64,000 nt of DNA from SIG307 sp045596385 (lineage in GTDB: Bacteria; Bacillota; Clostridia; Lachnospirales; Lachnospiraceae), in contig JAZOCC010000024.1 of assembly GCA_045596385.1 (NCBI GenBank), positions 246,245 through 310,244 of the forward strand, read 5' to 3'. Shown here one piece after another: positions 1-8,854 of this stretch (position 1 is its first letter; each line of letters begins with the position of its first letter). Below the pieces are notes generated by a model. The model was not told the origin of the DNA. It was given only the letters and a program-made list of their open reading frames with translations, and made no database searches. The translations under genes were made by a program, and so were the position numbers.

Positions 1-1
1 G

Positions 2-757
2 GTAATGCTTCGGTTATTTGAAAACGCAAAGGGAAGAATTGTTGTTACCGAGGAAAAAAAGGAAGCCATCCGGAAGCTGTCCGGTTTGATAAAAAGAGAA
101 GAACGAATCGAACTGCAGGTGGTAAAGGCGAAGTACCCGCAAGGCGCGGAGCGTAAGGTGATTCAGGTGGTCACGGGGCGTAAAATGACCTCTTCTATGA
201 TTCCGGTGGATATCGGCTGTATTGTACATAATGTGGAGACGGTAGCGGCGGTGTATCGTGCAGTGGCGGAATCGATTCCGTTTATTCGCCGGGTGATGAC
301 GGTGTCCGGTGACGGTGTGAAGGAGCCGCAAAATGTGTTGGTTTGCCTCGGTACTTCCTTTCAGGAGCTTTTGCAACTGGCGGGCGGTGCAAAAGGGGAA
401 CCGGAGCTTTATGTGGCAGGCGGTCCCATGCGCGGTATGCGGCTTACGGATTTGTCGGTGCCGGTCACAAAGACGGTATCGGCCCTTACGGTATTTGCAA
501 AGAATAAGGTGACTGCAATGCCTGTGAGTCCGTGTATTCGCTGCGGACGATGTATTTCGGTGTGTCCAAGCGGTTTGGTACCGCGGACGCTGATAAAATA
601 TGCGGAAGCCTCAGATAAGGAAGGCTTTGTAAAGAGGAACGGAATGGAATGCATGGAGTGCGGCTGTTGTTCCTACGTATGTCCGGCGGGTAGTCCTTTG
701 ATGCAGAATTTTAAGCAGTTGCGGCGCAGTATATTGGATGATCGCAGAAAACGATAG
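2..757 (+). CDS. rnfC: RnfC-like electron transport complex subunit, 5' partial
   Basis: C-terminal part of the peripheral Rnf subunit that passes electrons between NADH and ferredoxin through iron-sulfur clusters at the membrane. The frame is open to the left edge. The 250 residues from the first ATG in the window (base 5) match roughly the last 60% of RnfC, usually about 430-450 residues, so the NADH/FMN-binding part lies outside. Two ferredoxin-type cysteine clusters are plain: C177, C180, C183, C187 followed by Pro, and C216, C219, C222, C226 followed by Pro. These would bind two [4Fe-4S] clusters. The rnfD start follows 11 bases after the stop behind a strong AGGAGGAG site, so the two are co-transcribed. 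The family call is secure. The internal ATG at base 5 is unlikely to be the true start. Confidence 0.9.
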   Translation, partial: VMLRLFENAKGRIVVTEEKKEAIRKLSGLIKREERIELQVVKAKYPQGAERKVIQVVTGRKMTSSMIPVDIGCIVHNVETVAAVYRAVAESIPFIRRVMTVSGDGVKEPQNVLVCLGTSFQELLQLAGGAKGEPELYVAGGPMRGMRLTDLSVPVTKTVSALTVFAKNKVTAMPVSPCIRCGRCISVCPSGLVPRTLIKYAEASDKEGFVKRNGMECMECGCCSYVCPAGSPLMQNFKQLRRSILDDRRKR

Positions 758-768
758 GAGGAGTTCTG

Positions 769-1794
769 ATGGAGACGGAAGAGAAGAAGGAAGGCGTGTT
801 TGAAGTAGAAGAACAAAAGAAACCTGCACAAGTCATGCCTGAGGCGGAAGAGAGAAAGATGACGGAAGAAGCCGTGACGGAAAATGAAGCGAAGAAAACA
901 GATATCGTTTGTGCTCCGTTTTTAAAAAATAAGGATACGATAGCAACGATTATGCGGGATGCGGTAATCGCACTGCTTCCGGCGGCGTTGTTCGGGATTT
1001 ACCGATTTGGGTTCCGGGCGTTTTTGATACTGCTGTTGTCGGTCACATCCTGTGTGCTGACGGAGCATGTGAGCAAACGGATACGTAAGGTACAAGGCAG
1101 ACCGTACGAGTGCAGTGCGGTGGTGACCGGCTTGCTCATGGGAATGATGCTTCCGGTGAACGTGCCCTATTGGGTTCCGGTGGCAGGCGGTGTTTTTGCC
1201 ATAGGGATTATTAAGCAGTTGTTCGGCGGCCTGGGACGGAATCGTCTGAATCCGGCGGCGACGGCAAAGGCCCTGTTTTTGGTTCTGGTGGTGCCGCTTC
1301 TGGGAATTTCGATGAAGGGCTACATGGTGACCTGGAGCGAGAGTACCCTCTCCGATTTGTTTTTCGGATTTTCTGTAGGTATGGCAGGAGAGGTCAGTGT
1401 GTTCCTACTGTTACTGGGAGGCTTGTATCTGGTATTCGGTAAGGTGATTTCCTTACATACGCCGGTAGCGTATTTGGTGTCCTTTGCTGCGGTCATGGCG
1501 TTTTTCGGCGGTTACGGAACGGATCTGAAGGGGCTGGCCATGCAGTGTTGTATCGGAGGTGTGGTGCTGGGCGCATTTTTCCTGACGACGGATTATACGA
1601 CCTCTCCTTTGACCGCATTGGGAAAGGTGATTTACGGCGTGATTGTAGGAGGCTTAACCGGTGTGTTGCGTGTACAGGGTTTTGCGGTTGAGGCAGTGGC
1701 ATATGCGGTAGTTCTCGGCAATTTACTGGTGCCGGTAATTGATGTGTTTACGCTTCCGAGGGCTACAGGAAAGGGCCGGAGGGCTAAAAAATGA
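769..1794 (+). CDS. rnfD: RnfD-like membrane subunit of Rnf complex
   Basis: Integral membrane subunit of the ion-translocating Rnf complex. The 341-residue product begins with a charged Glu/Lys-rich segment of about 50 residues. Multiple membrane helices follow, with family landmarks: the D-S-like SAVVTGLL segment, the GGLGRNRLNPAA segment and the TTDYTTSPLTALG segment near the end. RnfD normally carries a covalent FMN on a Thr in an S/D-G-A-T type motif just before the DLF-G segment. I do not see that motif here; the stretch before DLFFG reads WSESTLS. The usual rnfG, rnfE, rnfA and rnfB genes do not follow: a zinc-ribbon gene starts 70 bases downstream. They could lie upstream of the window. 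The pair may therefore be a divergent or incomplete Rnf set. Confidence 0.85.
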   Translation: METEEKKEGVFEVEEQKKPAQVMPEAEERKMTEEAVTENEAKKTDIVCAPFLKNKDTIATIMRDAVIALLPAALFGIYRFGFRAFLILLLSVTSCVLTEHVSKRIRKVQGRPYECSAVVTGLLMGMMLPVNVPYWVPVAGGVFAIGIIKQLFGGLGRNRLNPAATAKALFLVLVVPLLGISMKGYMVTWSESTLSDLFFGFSVGMAGEVSVFLLLLGGLYLVFGKVISLHTPVAYLVSFAAVMAFFGGYGTDLKGLAMQCCIGGVVLGAFFLTTDYTTSPLTALGKVIYGVIVGGLTGVLRVQGFAVEAVAYAVVLGNLLVPVIDVFTLPRATGKGRRAKK

Positions 1795-1864
1795 AAATAG
1801 AACACCCGGCATTGGGTCGGAGTTGCTATACTATATATTTTAAGAAAGATAAGAGGATAAGAAA

Positions 1865-2245
1865 ATGCAGTGTTCAATGTGTGGAAGAGAGATTACGAAC
1901 CCGAATGCAAATTATTGCGATTATTGCGGAACGGCGGTAGGAGCGGCAGCGTACCGCGAGGTACAGCCGCAACAGCAGACGACAAACGGAACCGTGCAGA
2001 AGCCGGAGAGGGTATCTACCTGGCTGTTTCTCGGAATTATGTGTTTACCGTTTGTACCGTTTGTAGGTTCTATTGCGTATCTGGTATTCCTGTTTTACTG
2101 GGCGTTTGCACCGAGTATCGAGGATTCCAGAAAGAGTTTTGCAAGAGCAACCTTGATATATACCGCGATTACTTTGGTACTTTCCCTGATTCTCGTCGGT
2201 TTCCTTTTTGCGGGAATCATGAACGGTTTGGGAGATATGCTGTAA
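1865..2245 (+). CDS. Zinc-ribbon domain membrane protein
   Basis: Small protein of 126 residues. It has an N-terminal CxxC...CxxC zinc ribbon (Cys4, Cys7, Cys19, Cys22), a Gln-rich linker to about residue 50 and two hydrophobic segments at about 52-75 and 95-120. This zinc-ribbon plus membrane-anchor plan is common in Firmicutes, but the function is unknown. It has a usable GAGGATAAGAAA ribosome binding region. It lies 70 bases after rnfD and 66 bases before the nuclease gene on the same strand, so co-transcription is possible but not shown. Confidence 0.75.
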   Translation: MQCSMCGREITNPNANYCDYCGTAVGAAAYREVQPQQQTTNGTVQKPERVSTWLFLGIMCLPFVPFVGSIAYLVFLFYWAFAPSIEDSRKSFARATLIYTAITLVLSLILVGFLFAGIMNGLGDML

Positions 2246-2311
2246 AAAGGAACGGTATAATACTGTTATAACAGGGCGGTAACCGGATTCGGGAAGAAAA
2301 CGAGGGATGTT

Positions 2312-3403
2312 ATGAAATTACTTCATTGCGGAGATTTGCATCTGGATTCGGCACTGAGTGCGAATTTAGACAGTGAGAAAAAGAAGCAGAGGAAAAGTGA
2401 GCTTTTGTCTACCTTTGTGCGAATGGCGGAGTATGCCGCAGAGCACGGAGCACGGGTAATGTTAATTGCCGGTGATTTGTTTGACGGAAGAACCGTAACA
2501 AAACGGACGCAGAATATGGTGAAGGACACCGTTCTGCGCTTTTCCGATGTGGATTTTTTGTATCTGAAGGGAAATCATGATGGGGAGAATTTCCTGGAAA
2601 CCTGGGAGGAACGTCCGGAGAATGTAAAGTTGTTTACGACGGATTGGACATACTACCGGTATGAGAATGTGGTCATTGCCGGAGCGGAGTTTGACGAAAA
2701 GAACGGAGCGGCGTTGTATGATACGCTTTTGTTAAATCGCAATGATTGTAATATTGTGTTGTTACACGGTCAAACGGAGAAGTACCGCTCCGGGGAAAAG
2801 GCAGAGACGGTATCCTTATCTGCACTCAAAAATAAAAATATCGATTATCTGGCACTGGGGCATATCCATTCCTATCGTTATGAAACTCTGGACGGAAGAG
2901 GCGGGTATTGTTATCCGGGATGTCCGGAGGGCAGAGGCTTCGATGAGTGCGGAGAAAAGGGCTTTGTATGGATGGAAATCGAAGAGACTGCCATAAAGCA
3001 TACCTTTGTGCCGTTTGCAACCCGTACCGTGCACGAAGTATTTGTGGATATTTCAGAGGCGGAAACCACGGTAGCGGTGGAGCAGAAGATGCGGGAGGCA
3101 CTTGCACCGATTCCGGAGAAGGATTTGGTAAAGGTGTCTTTGACCGGAAAGGTGAGTTTAACTTCCGAGCGGGATTTGCAATATCTGGCAGAACGGTTTG
3201 GGAGCCGCTTCTTTGCCTTTAAGTTAAATGACAGAGAGGTAGGAATTGCTATCCGGCCGGAGGAGTATGAGAATGACATTTCTTTACGGGGCGAGTTTAT
3301 CCGTACGGTGCTAAAGGGAAATTATACGGAAGAAGAAAAGAGAATGTTGTTGGAACTGGGCATCCGTGCTCTTTCGGGAGAGGAGGCGGAAGCATGCTTT
3401 TAA
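2312..3403 (+). CDS. SbcD/YhaO-like DNA repair exonuclease (metallophosphoesterase)
   Basis: Calcineurin-like phosphoesterase of the Mre11/SbcD/YhaO group, expected to be the nuclease half of a DNA-end-processing complex. The 363-residue product shows the family metal-binding motifs in order: GDLHLDS at the N-terminus, GDLFDG (about residue 52), GNHDG (about 87), LLHGQ (about 150) and GHIHSY (about 188). A C-terminal region beyond about 230 would contact the ATPase partner. The stop overlaps the start of the ATPase gene by 10 bases, so the two are translationally coupled. Partner and size resemble the Bacillus YhaO-YhaN pair more than classical SbcCD. The family is confident; the exact substrate is inferred. 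Confidence 0.88.
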   Translation: MKLLHCGDLHLDSALSANLDSEKKKQRKSELLSTFVRMAEYAAEHGARVMLIAGDLFDGRTVTKRTQNMVKDTVLRFSDVDFLYLKGNHDGENFLETWEERPENVKLFTTDWTYYRYENVVIAGAEFDEKNGAALYDTLLLNRNDCNIVLLHGQTEKYRSGEKAETVSLSALKNKNIDYLALGHIHSYRYETLDGRGGYCYPGCPEGRGFDECGEKGFVWMEIEETAIKHTFVPFATRTVHEVFVDISEAETTVAVEQKMREALAPIPEKDLVKVSLTGKVSLTSERDLQYLAERFGSRFFAFKLNDREVGIAIRPEEYENDISLRGEFIRTVLKGNYTEEEKRMLLELGIRALSGEEAEACF

Positions 3404-5802
3404 AACGTTGTTATGTACAGGGCTTTGGCAAGCTAACGGAGTTTTCTTATGAGTTTACCGAAGGCCTCAATGTGATTTGTACGGAAAACGGCTGGGGAAA
3501 AAGTACCTTTGCCGCATTTTTGCGTGCCATGTTTTACGGCCTGCCCCAGGCAAGTGCCCGTACGAAATTGGAGGAGGCGGAACGCCGGAAGTACCGGCCG
3601 TGGAACGGCGGCGTGATGGGCGGTTCCCTGGTGTTTGAAGTAAACGGAAAAGAATATAAGGCAGAGCGTACCTTCGGGAAAAAGGAAGCAGAGGATACGT
3701 TTCGTTTGATAGATTTATCTACGAACCTGGAGTCAGCGGATTTTTCTGCGGACCTGGGAAAGGAATTGTTCGGACTGGATAAAGAGGCTTATTCCCGCAG
3801 CACCTATTTGCCGCAAAATAAAATTTCTGACGGCGGAATGAATGACAGCATCGGAAAAAAGCTGGGAAGAATGGCGGAAGGTGACGATGACAGCAGCAAT
3901 TTTGACAAGGCCTACGGGCAGCTGGATGAATTGCGAAAGAGGTATGTTCCGGATCGTCAGAAGGACGAGAAAGGGTATGTGGCGGAGCTGACACGCAAAT
4001 TGTCCGAGGCGCAGGCAAGACTGGAGCGTTGTCTGCGAAAGGAAGAAAGTGCAAAGCCTTGGAGGGAAAAAGAGCAGGAGGCGGCGGCTCGAAGGAAAGA
4101 AGCGGAAGAACAGCTGGGACTGTGCCGTGAACGCCTGGAAACAGCGGCTGCGTATGAAGCGCTGGCTGCGAAAAAGCAGCACTATACGGAGCTTTGCGGA
4201 CAGGTGGAAAGTCTCCGGATCAAGAAGGAGAGTATGGAAGGCTTGTTTCGAGTAGGCGTTCCGGGCCTGTCGGAACTGAGACGTTGCCGACAGGCGGTAG
4301 AGGATGCGGCGGAATTAACGGGGGAATTGCGCTCCTATCGACTGGTGCCGGAGGAGACCGCAGAGCTTGATGTATTGCAAAGAAAGTTTGCTGCGGGAGT
4401 ACCGGAGAGGGAAATAATACAGGAGTGTATCCGCATCGAAGGAGAAACAAAGGAGACGTTGTTCCGGACGGAGCAGTTGCATCGTCAGGAGAAAGGGAAA
4501 GCAGACCACGGAAGGAAAATGAAGAAGCTTTGCTTCGGCCTTTCAGCATTGTTTTTACTGTTTGCTATCGTGTTTGGAATACTTGCCTTTGTCGGACCGA
4601 AACAAGGAGCAGAAGATGTGCCCGGGTTGGAACATACGGAAATCCTGTTACCGGAGACGACGGAAAAGCAGAAAGAACCGAAGGCGAACGCAGCTTTGCT
4701 CGGTCTTTGCGGGGCATCCGTGCTGGTGTTTGCGGTTCTTCTGGTAACGGGAGTAAGACGGAAAAAGGAAGAGCAAACGTCAGAGAAGTTGCTGAATGAA
4801 TATTCTACAGAAATAGAACAACTTCGGAAACAGAGGATGCAGAGCGAAGTGCTTTTAGAACGATACGGTTCGGAAACAGAAACGGATGTGCAGGGAGCCT
4901 TGTACCGATTGGCAGAGGATGCCGGACGATATGAGCATCTCCTTGAACAAAAGGAGCGGCAGGAGCAATGTCTGCATAAGCGTGATGCCCTGTTACGGGA
5001 ATGTACGGACTTACTCGCTGCATACGGCATGGAAACCGAGGATGCAGCTGGCAGTCTGCATATTTTGGAGACACGTACGAGAGATTTTATCAGAATTTCC
5101 GAAGAGTATGCAGAAGCAGCAAAAAAGAGGGAACAATTTGAACAGGAGACCCCGCCGGAGAGCTTTTACGGTCTGATGGCTCCGGAGATAGGCTTTCGGG
5201 AATTGCAGACGAAGGAACAGGAGCTTTTGATGCGGATTTCCCGGGAGACGGAGGAAGAGAAAGACTGCAGAGAACGGGCGGAAGCCTTTGAGGAGGAAGC
5301 AGAGGAGGCGACCGAAACAGAAGAGCTTTGCAAGGAATTGCAGGGAGCTTTGGAGACGAAAAAGCGGGAGCATTTCTTTGTGACAGAGACATTAAAATGC
5401 CTGCAAACGGCAAAGGAACAGTTCTCTTCCCGATATTTACGCGGATTGACCGAAGGTTTTGAAAAATATATTTCCCTTTTGGGACAGGAGGATTTATCCA
5501 AAAGTCTGGAAGGTCATTTTGACGGAGTTCGGACGGATATTAATCTGAATGTGCAGGTGACGGCATACGGAGAAGGAAAGGAATTGGGATATTTCAGTAC
5601 CGGAACCAGGGATTTGATCGGGCTTTGTATGCGGTTTGCGCTGGTGGATGCCATGTTTCCGGAAGAAGAACCGTTTTTGGTTCTGGATGATCCGTTTGTG
5701 AATCTGGATGAGGAGAAAACGAAGCGGGCACTGGCGTTTTTAAAGGAAGCGGCAAAGCAGTATCAGATTGTTTATCTGGTGTGCCATGAAAGCCGTGCAT
5801 AA
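3394..5802 (+). CDS. YhaN/SbcC-like AAA ATPase with internal membrane helices
   Basis: ABC-type ATPase partner of the preceding nuclease, 802 residues. Domain order: ABC N-lobe with Walker A ENGWGKST at about 31-38; a long Glu/Lys/Arg-rich coiled coil; two hydrophobic segments at about 376-399 and 431-455; a second coiled coil; and the C-lobe with signature STGTRDLIGLCMR, Walker B FLVLDDPF (about 758-766) and a terminal His (VCHES). The two helices sit where the coiled coil would turn. This would place the apex at the membrane, unlike soluble SbcC with its zinc hook. I see no CxxC hook. This arrangement is known for YhaN-like proteins. Role in DNA-end processing is inferred from the family and its partner. 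Confidence 0.87.
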   Translation: MLLKRCYVQGFGKLTEFSYEFTEGLNVICTENGWGKSTFAAFLRAMFYGLPQASARTKLEEAERRKYRPWNGGVMGGSLVFEVNGKEYKAERTFGKKEAEDTFRLIDLSTNLESADFSADLGKELFGLDKEAYSRSTYLPQNKISDGGMNDSIGKKLGRMAEGDDDSSNFDKAYGQLDELRKRYVPDRQKDEKGYVAELTRKLSEAQARLERCLRKEESAKPWREKEQEAAARRKEAEEQLGLCRERLETAAAYEALAAKKQHYTELCGQVESLRIKKESMEGLFRVGVPGLSELRRCRQAVEDAAELTGELRSYRLVPEETAELDVLQRKFAAGVPEREIIQECIRIEGETKETLFRTEQLHRQEKGKADHGRKMKKLCFGLSALFLLFAIVFGILAFVGPKQGAEDVPGLEHTEILLPETTEKQKEPKANAALLGLCGASVLVFAVLLVTGVRRKKEEQTSEKLLNEYSTEIEQLRKQRMQSEVLLERYGSETETDVQGALYRLAEDAGRYEHLLEQKERQEQCLHKRDALLRECTDLLAAYGMETEDAAGSLHILETRTRDFIRISEEYAEAAKKREQFEQETPPESFYGLMAPEIGFRELQTKEQELLMRISRETEEEKDCRERAEAFEEEAEEATETEELCKELQGALETKKREHFFVTETLKCLQTAKEQFSSRYLRGLTEGFEKYISLLGQEDLSKSLEGHFDGVRTDINLNVQVTAYGEGKELGYFSTGTRDLIGLCMRFALVDAMFPEEEPFLVLDDPFVNLDEEKTKRALAFLKEAAKQYQIVYLVCHESRA

Positions 5803-5888
5803 GCGGGAAGAAGAACGGTGAGCCGTGGGGAGGAGAACATGCGCTTGCAAATGACCGGGAGTTAAGGAAAAGAAAGGAGGCGGCAGAA

Positions 5889-6341
5889 ATGAAGAAACGA
5901 AAAGAAACAGGACGGATCATAGCAATTCTGGCCTTGTTGGCATATTTGTTACTGTTGTCTTATTTGCTTTTTTTCAGCAGTACCTACGGTCGTACTGCGG
6001 AGATGGGGTATCGGTATAATCTGCGACCGTTTCACGAAATCAGACGGTGCTTCGAGAATATTGATACGGTAGGCTATCGGTATGTGATTGTAAATATTCT
6101 GGGTAATATTGTGGCGTTTATGCCGTTCGGTTTTTTATTGCCGCTTGTGTCGGAGAGAAAGACGCTTGCGGGAAAGGCAACCTTTGCTACGTTTTTGTTA
6201 AGTCTGAGTGCGGAGGTGCTGCAGCTATTGTCAAGAACAGGAGCCTTTGACGTGGATGATTTGGTGTTAAATACCATAGGCGGCTTTTTTGGGTATCTGT
6301 GTTATGCGATATTGTTCGGACGAAGGAGGAAAGGAAAGTGA
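5889..6341 (+). CDS. VanZ family membrane protein
   Basis: Membrane protein of 150 residues matching the VanZ family. It has an N-terminal helix (about 9-30), the characteristic N-L-x-P-F segment (about 47), the VNILGNIVAFMPFGFLLP segment and an internal E-x-x-Q-L plus DVDDLVLNTIGG segment near residue 125. VanZ relatives are named for low-level teicoplanin resistance, but most are of unknown function in the envelope. It starts behind AAAGGAGGCGG. The stop overlaps the GTG start of the next gene, so the two are probably translated together. Confidence 0.85.
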   Translation: MKKRKETGRIIAILALLAYLLLLSYLLFFSSTYGRTAEMGYRYNLRPFHEIRRCFENIDTVGYRYVIVNILGNIVAFMPFGFLLPLVSERKTLAGKATFATFLLSLSAEVLQLLSRTGAFDVDDLVLNTIGGFFGYLCYAILFGRRRKGK

Positions 6342-6673
6342 GTGAGGAGTTTTTTCATAAAGCGGAACGAAAAGGGATGCATTTTCACGGAAGGAAGCGT
6401 TCCAAAGGCGGAGTCGCGGGCTTTGCGCTGGCGGTACTGGCGGCGGTACTGGTGTTGGTGTTGTGCATTATGTCCACCGCGGCGAAAGGTGCGGCGGGAC
6501 TATTTGTGGGAGCGTTAGGTTTGCTTGCCATGGTGCTGTGCGGAATCGCATTTTGGTTAAGCTTTAAGGGATTGAAGGAACGGGATGTATATACAAAGAT
6601 TCCTTTTGCCGGAATGATTATATCCGGAAGTTTGTTTGTATTGTTGTTTTGTCTTTATATTGTGGGAATTTGA
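6338..6673 (+). CDS. Small membrane protein, DUF6142-like
   Basis: A 111-residue membrane protein. I chose the GTG at 6338 because an AGGAGGAAAGG site lies just upstream and the start overlaps the VanZ stop; an ATG at 6299 lies inside vanZ and has no such site. The N-terminus is basic and His-rich (residues 1-25). Three hydrophobic segments follow, at about 28-50, 54-75 and 88-110. It resembles small Lachnospiraceae membrane proteins of the DUF6142 type. That assignment is from memory of the general pattern and is tentative. No function is known. Confidence 0.6.
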   Translation: MSEEFFHKAERKGMHFHGRKRSKGGVAGFALAVLAAVLVLVLCIMSTAAKGAAGLFVGALGLLAMVLCGIAFWLSFKGLKERDVYTKIPFAGMIISGSLFVLLFCLYIVGI

Positions 6674-6710
6674 TAATCGTTAATTTTTATGGATACAGAG
6701 AGGTTGTAAG

Positions 6711-8780
6711 ATGGAAGCTTTTATGGAAGAATGGATGGATGCGGAAGAAATAAAAGAACGCAGAGAATTGTGTGTAGAACGTCTGGAGGAAATGAAGACG
6801 GAGCAGACGGTACCGGCAGAGTACCGGGATTTTTTTGTTGCACAGGCAGAGAAGATGATTCGGATATTCCGTTATGGGGATGAGGTGGAAAACGGTACCT
6901 TTTACAGACAGTCGTTGGAAGCATGTCGTGCAAGGTTTAACGAATTGTACAGGGATGTTCTTCCGGAGAATTACGAAGAGAGCTACGCAAACCCGAAGTA
7001 TGCGGTAAAGAAGTTCGGGAAGCGGTATGGACGTCTTCTTACCTATCTGGCGGCAAAGCTGAATGCACAGATTTTTTCCGCGGCAGAGGGAAATTTGCTG
7101 TTTGTGGTAATGGCAGCGGAGTTGCTCATTGAGATTTACAATTATTTCGAAGAGTTCCATGAATATACCTTTAAGGAATGCAGAGATGCATTGTATTCTT
7201 TTGAAACCGACAATGCAGAGCTGTTTTTGTCACAGAGAGCAAGGGAACAGTTTGACCCGGCATATACCTTTGCAAAAGATATCATCATGGAGTCGGACGG
7301 CACGGACCTTCGTTATCTGTATCGTTACGGAGAGTATATTACGGAGAATGAATTCGGTATCGCAAGGTTCCTGCAGGGGCTTGGCGAGGAAAAGATAAAG
7401 GCGGCTGCGGAAAATGTGGTAGGTGGCTATTTGCGTGGTTTTAAAGTGATGCGGGTACCACTTTCCAAGGGGCAGACCGTAGGACTTCGTTATGCTATCG
7501 GATTTGAACGGGTGATGAAGGAAGTGGTTCGTCTGCTGGAAGCGGAAGGGCTTACCGTGGCGTCGGTACGTACCGCCGTGGCCGGGCGTCACGCCAGAAA
7601 GGCCGGCTATACGGTTACCAATGTGAATATTCAGTATGATTATGACCACCGGAACGATGAAGGTCTTCTGGCGGACAAGCAGTGGTATGTGAGAAAAGAA
7701 ACCGCATTACACCGCGTTTACGAGGCGAAAAAGGAAATACTTTCCCTGTATGCAGGGCCGATGGTATTGGAGACCTTCGGAGAGCATCTGTCGCTGCCGG
7801 AAAATCATCCGGAGGCTATTGTGCTGGATAAACGCCAGCAACGGTTAAAGTTAGAGTCTACCGGACGTCTGGGAGCCATGGCGGAGCAATATATTCCGTC
7901 GGATCAGACCTCATTTACCATTGTGGCGTATCCGTTGCCGTCCATCGGTCCGGAGTTTGAGGCGATTTTTGAAGAAACCATGCGCCTGAATCAGTTGGAT
8001 AATGAGGTATATCGTAAGGTTCAGCAGTGCATCATTGATGCGCTGGATAAAGCGCAGGCGGTACGCGTGACCGGCAGAGGCGAGAACCGGACGGATCTAA
8101 CGGTGCAGCTTTGGAAGATTGCGGACCCGAAAAAAGAGACGATTTTTGAAAACTGTACGGCGGATGTGAATATCCCGGCAGGGGAGGTGTTTACGTCTCC
8201 GGTACTTGCGGGAACCGATGGTACGTTACACGTAACGAGTGTGTTTCTCGGAAGTACGGAATATAAGAATCTGGAGATTGTATTTAAGGATGGAAAGACT
8301 ACGACGTATTCCTGCGAGAATTACCCATCGAAAGAGGAAAATGAGAAGTTTATTAAGGAAAATCTCCTGAAGAACCATGACTGGTTGCCGCTGGGTGAGT
8401 TTGCCATCGGTACCAATACCATTGCTTATACCATGGGGAAGAAGTTCGGCATCACCGAGGTGCTTCCGATTCTCATTGCGGAAAAGACCGGCCCGCACTT
8501 TGCCATCGGTGACACCTGCTACTCCCATAGTGAGGACCATAAGGTATACAATCCGGACGGAAAGGAAATTGTGGCGCGGACCAATGAATGTGCGGAACTT
8601 CGTCATACAGAGCCGGAGAAGGCGTATTTCCACTGCCATACGGATATTACCATTCCGTACGACGAACTGGGGGAGATTACGGCTCTTTGTCCGGACGGGG
8701 CGGAGATTGCGATTATCAAAGAAGGCCGGTTTGTGCTCCCGGGAACGGAATTGTTAAACGATGCCCTGGAGGAGAAATAA
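6711..8780 (+). CDS. M29-like metallo-aminopeptidase with long N-terminal region
   Basis: Protein of 689 residues whose C-terminal third resembles the catalytic part of M29 (AmpS-type) aminopeptidases. Candidate metal ligands are a Glu in GEVFTSP (E492), a Glu in GEFAIGTN, a His in GPHFAIGD and the H-T-D triplet at 643-645, in the order known for the family. The first ~370 residues are not part of a normal M29 enzyme (about 410 residues) and I do not recognise them. The role would be removal of N-terminal residues from cytoplasmic peptides; no signal peptide is visible. It stands alone between DUF6142 and purE. The domain call is moderately sure; activity and specificity are inferred. Confidence 0.7.
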   Translation: MEAFMEEWMDAEEIKERRELCVERLEEMKTEQTVPAEYRDFFVAQAEKMIRIFRYGDEVENGTFYRQSLEACRARFNELYRDVLPENYEESYANPKYAVKKFGKRYGRLLTYLAAKLNAQIFSAAEGNLLFVVMAAELLIEIYNYFEEFHEYTFKECRDALYSFETDNAELFLSQRAREQFDPAYTFAKDIIMESDGTDLRYLYRYGEYITENEFGIARFLQGLGEEKIKAAAENVVGGYLRGFKVMRVPLSKGQTVGLRYAIGFERVMKEVVRLLEAEGLTVASVRTAVAGRHARKAGYTVTNVNIQYDYDHRNDEGLLADKQWYVRKETALHRVYEAKKEILSLYAGPMVLETFGEHLSLPENHPEAIVLDKRQQRLKLESTGRLGAMAEQYIPSDQTSFTIVAYPLPSIGPEFEAIFEETMRLNQLDNEVYRKVQQCIIDALDKAQAVRVTGRGENRTDLTVQLWKIADPKKETIFENCTADVNIPAGEVFTSPVLAGTDGTLHVTSVFLGSTEYKNLEIVFKDGKTTTYSCENYPSKEENEKFIKENLLKNHDWLPLGEFAIGTNTIAYTMGKKFGITEVLPILIAEKTGPHFAIGDTCYSHSEDHKVYNPDGKEIVARTNECAELRHTEPEKAYFHCHTDITIPYDELGEITALCPDGAEIAIIKEGRFVLPGTELLNDALEEK

Positions 8781-8854
8781 ATTGTTTTAAGTTGCAATTT
8801 TGCATCGGGTATGATACGATAGGAAAAAGAAAAAACGGAAAGGAAGTTTTTAAT

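Noticed and set aside
1870..2271. Open frame overlapping the zinc-ribbon gene in another frame
   Set aside because: The zinc-ribbon frame has clear CxxC motifs and membrane helices; the other frame has no domain or ribosome site.
8588..8854. Upstream extension of purE
   Set aside because: It overlaps the aminopeptidase gene, and PurE is complete from the ATG at 8855.
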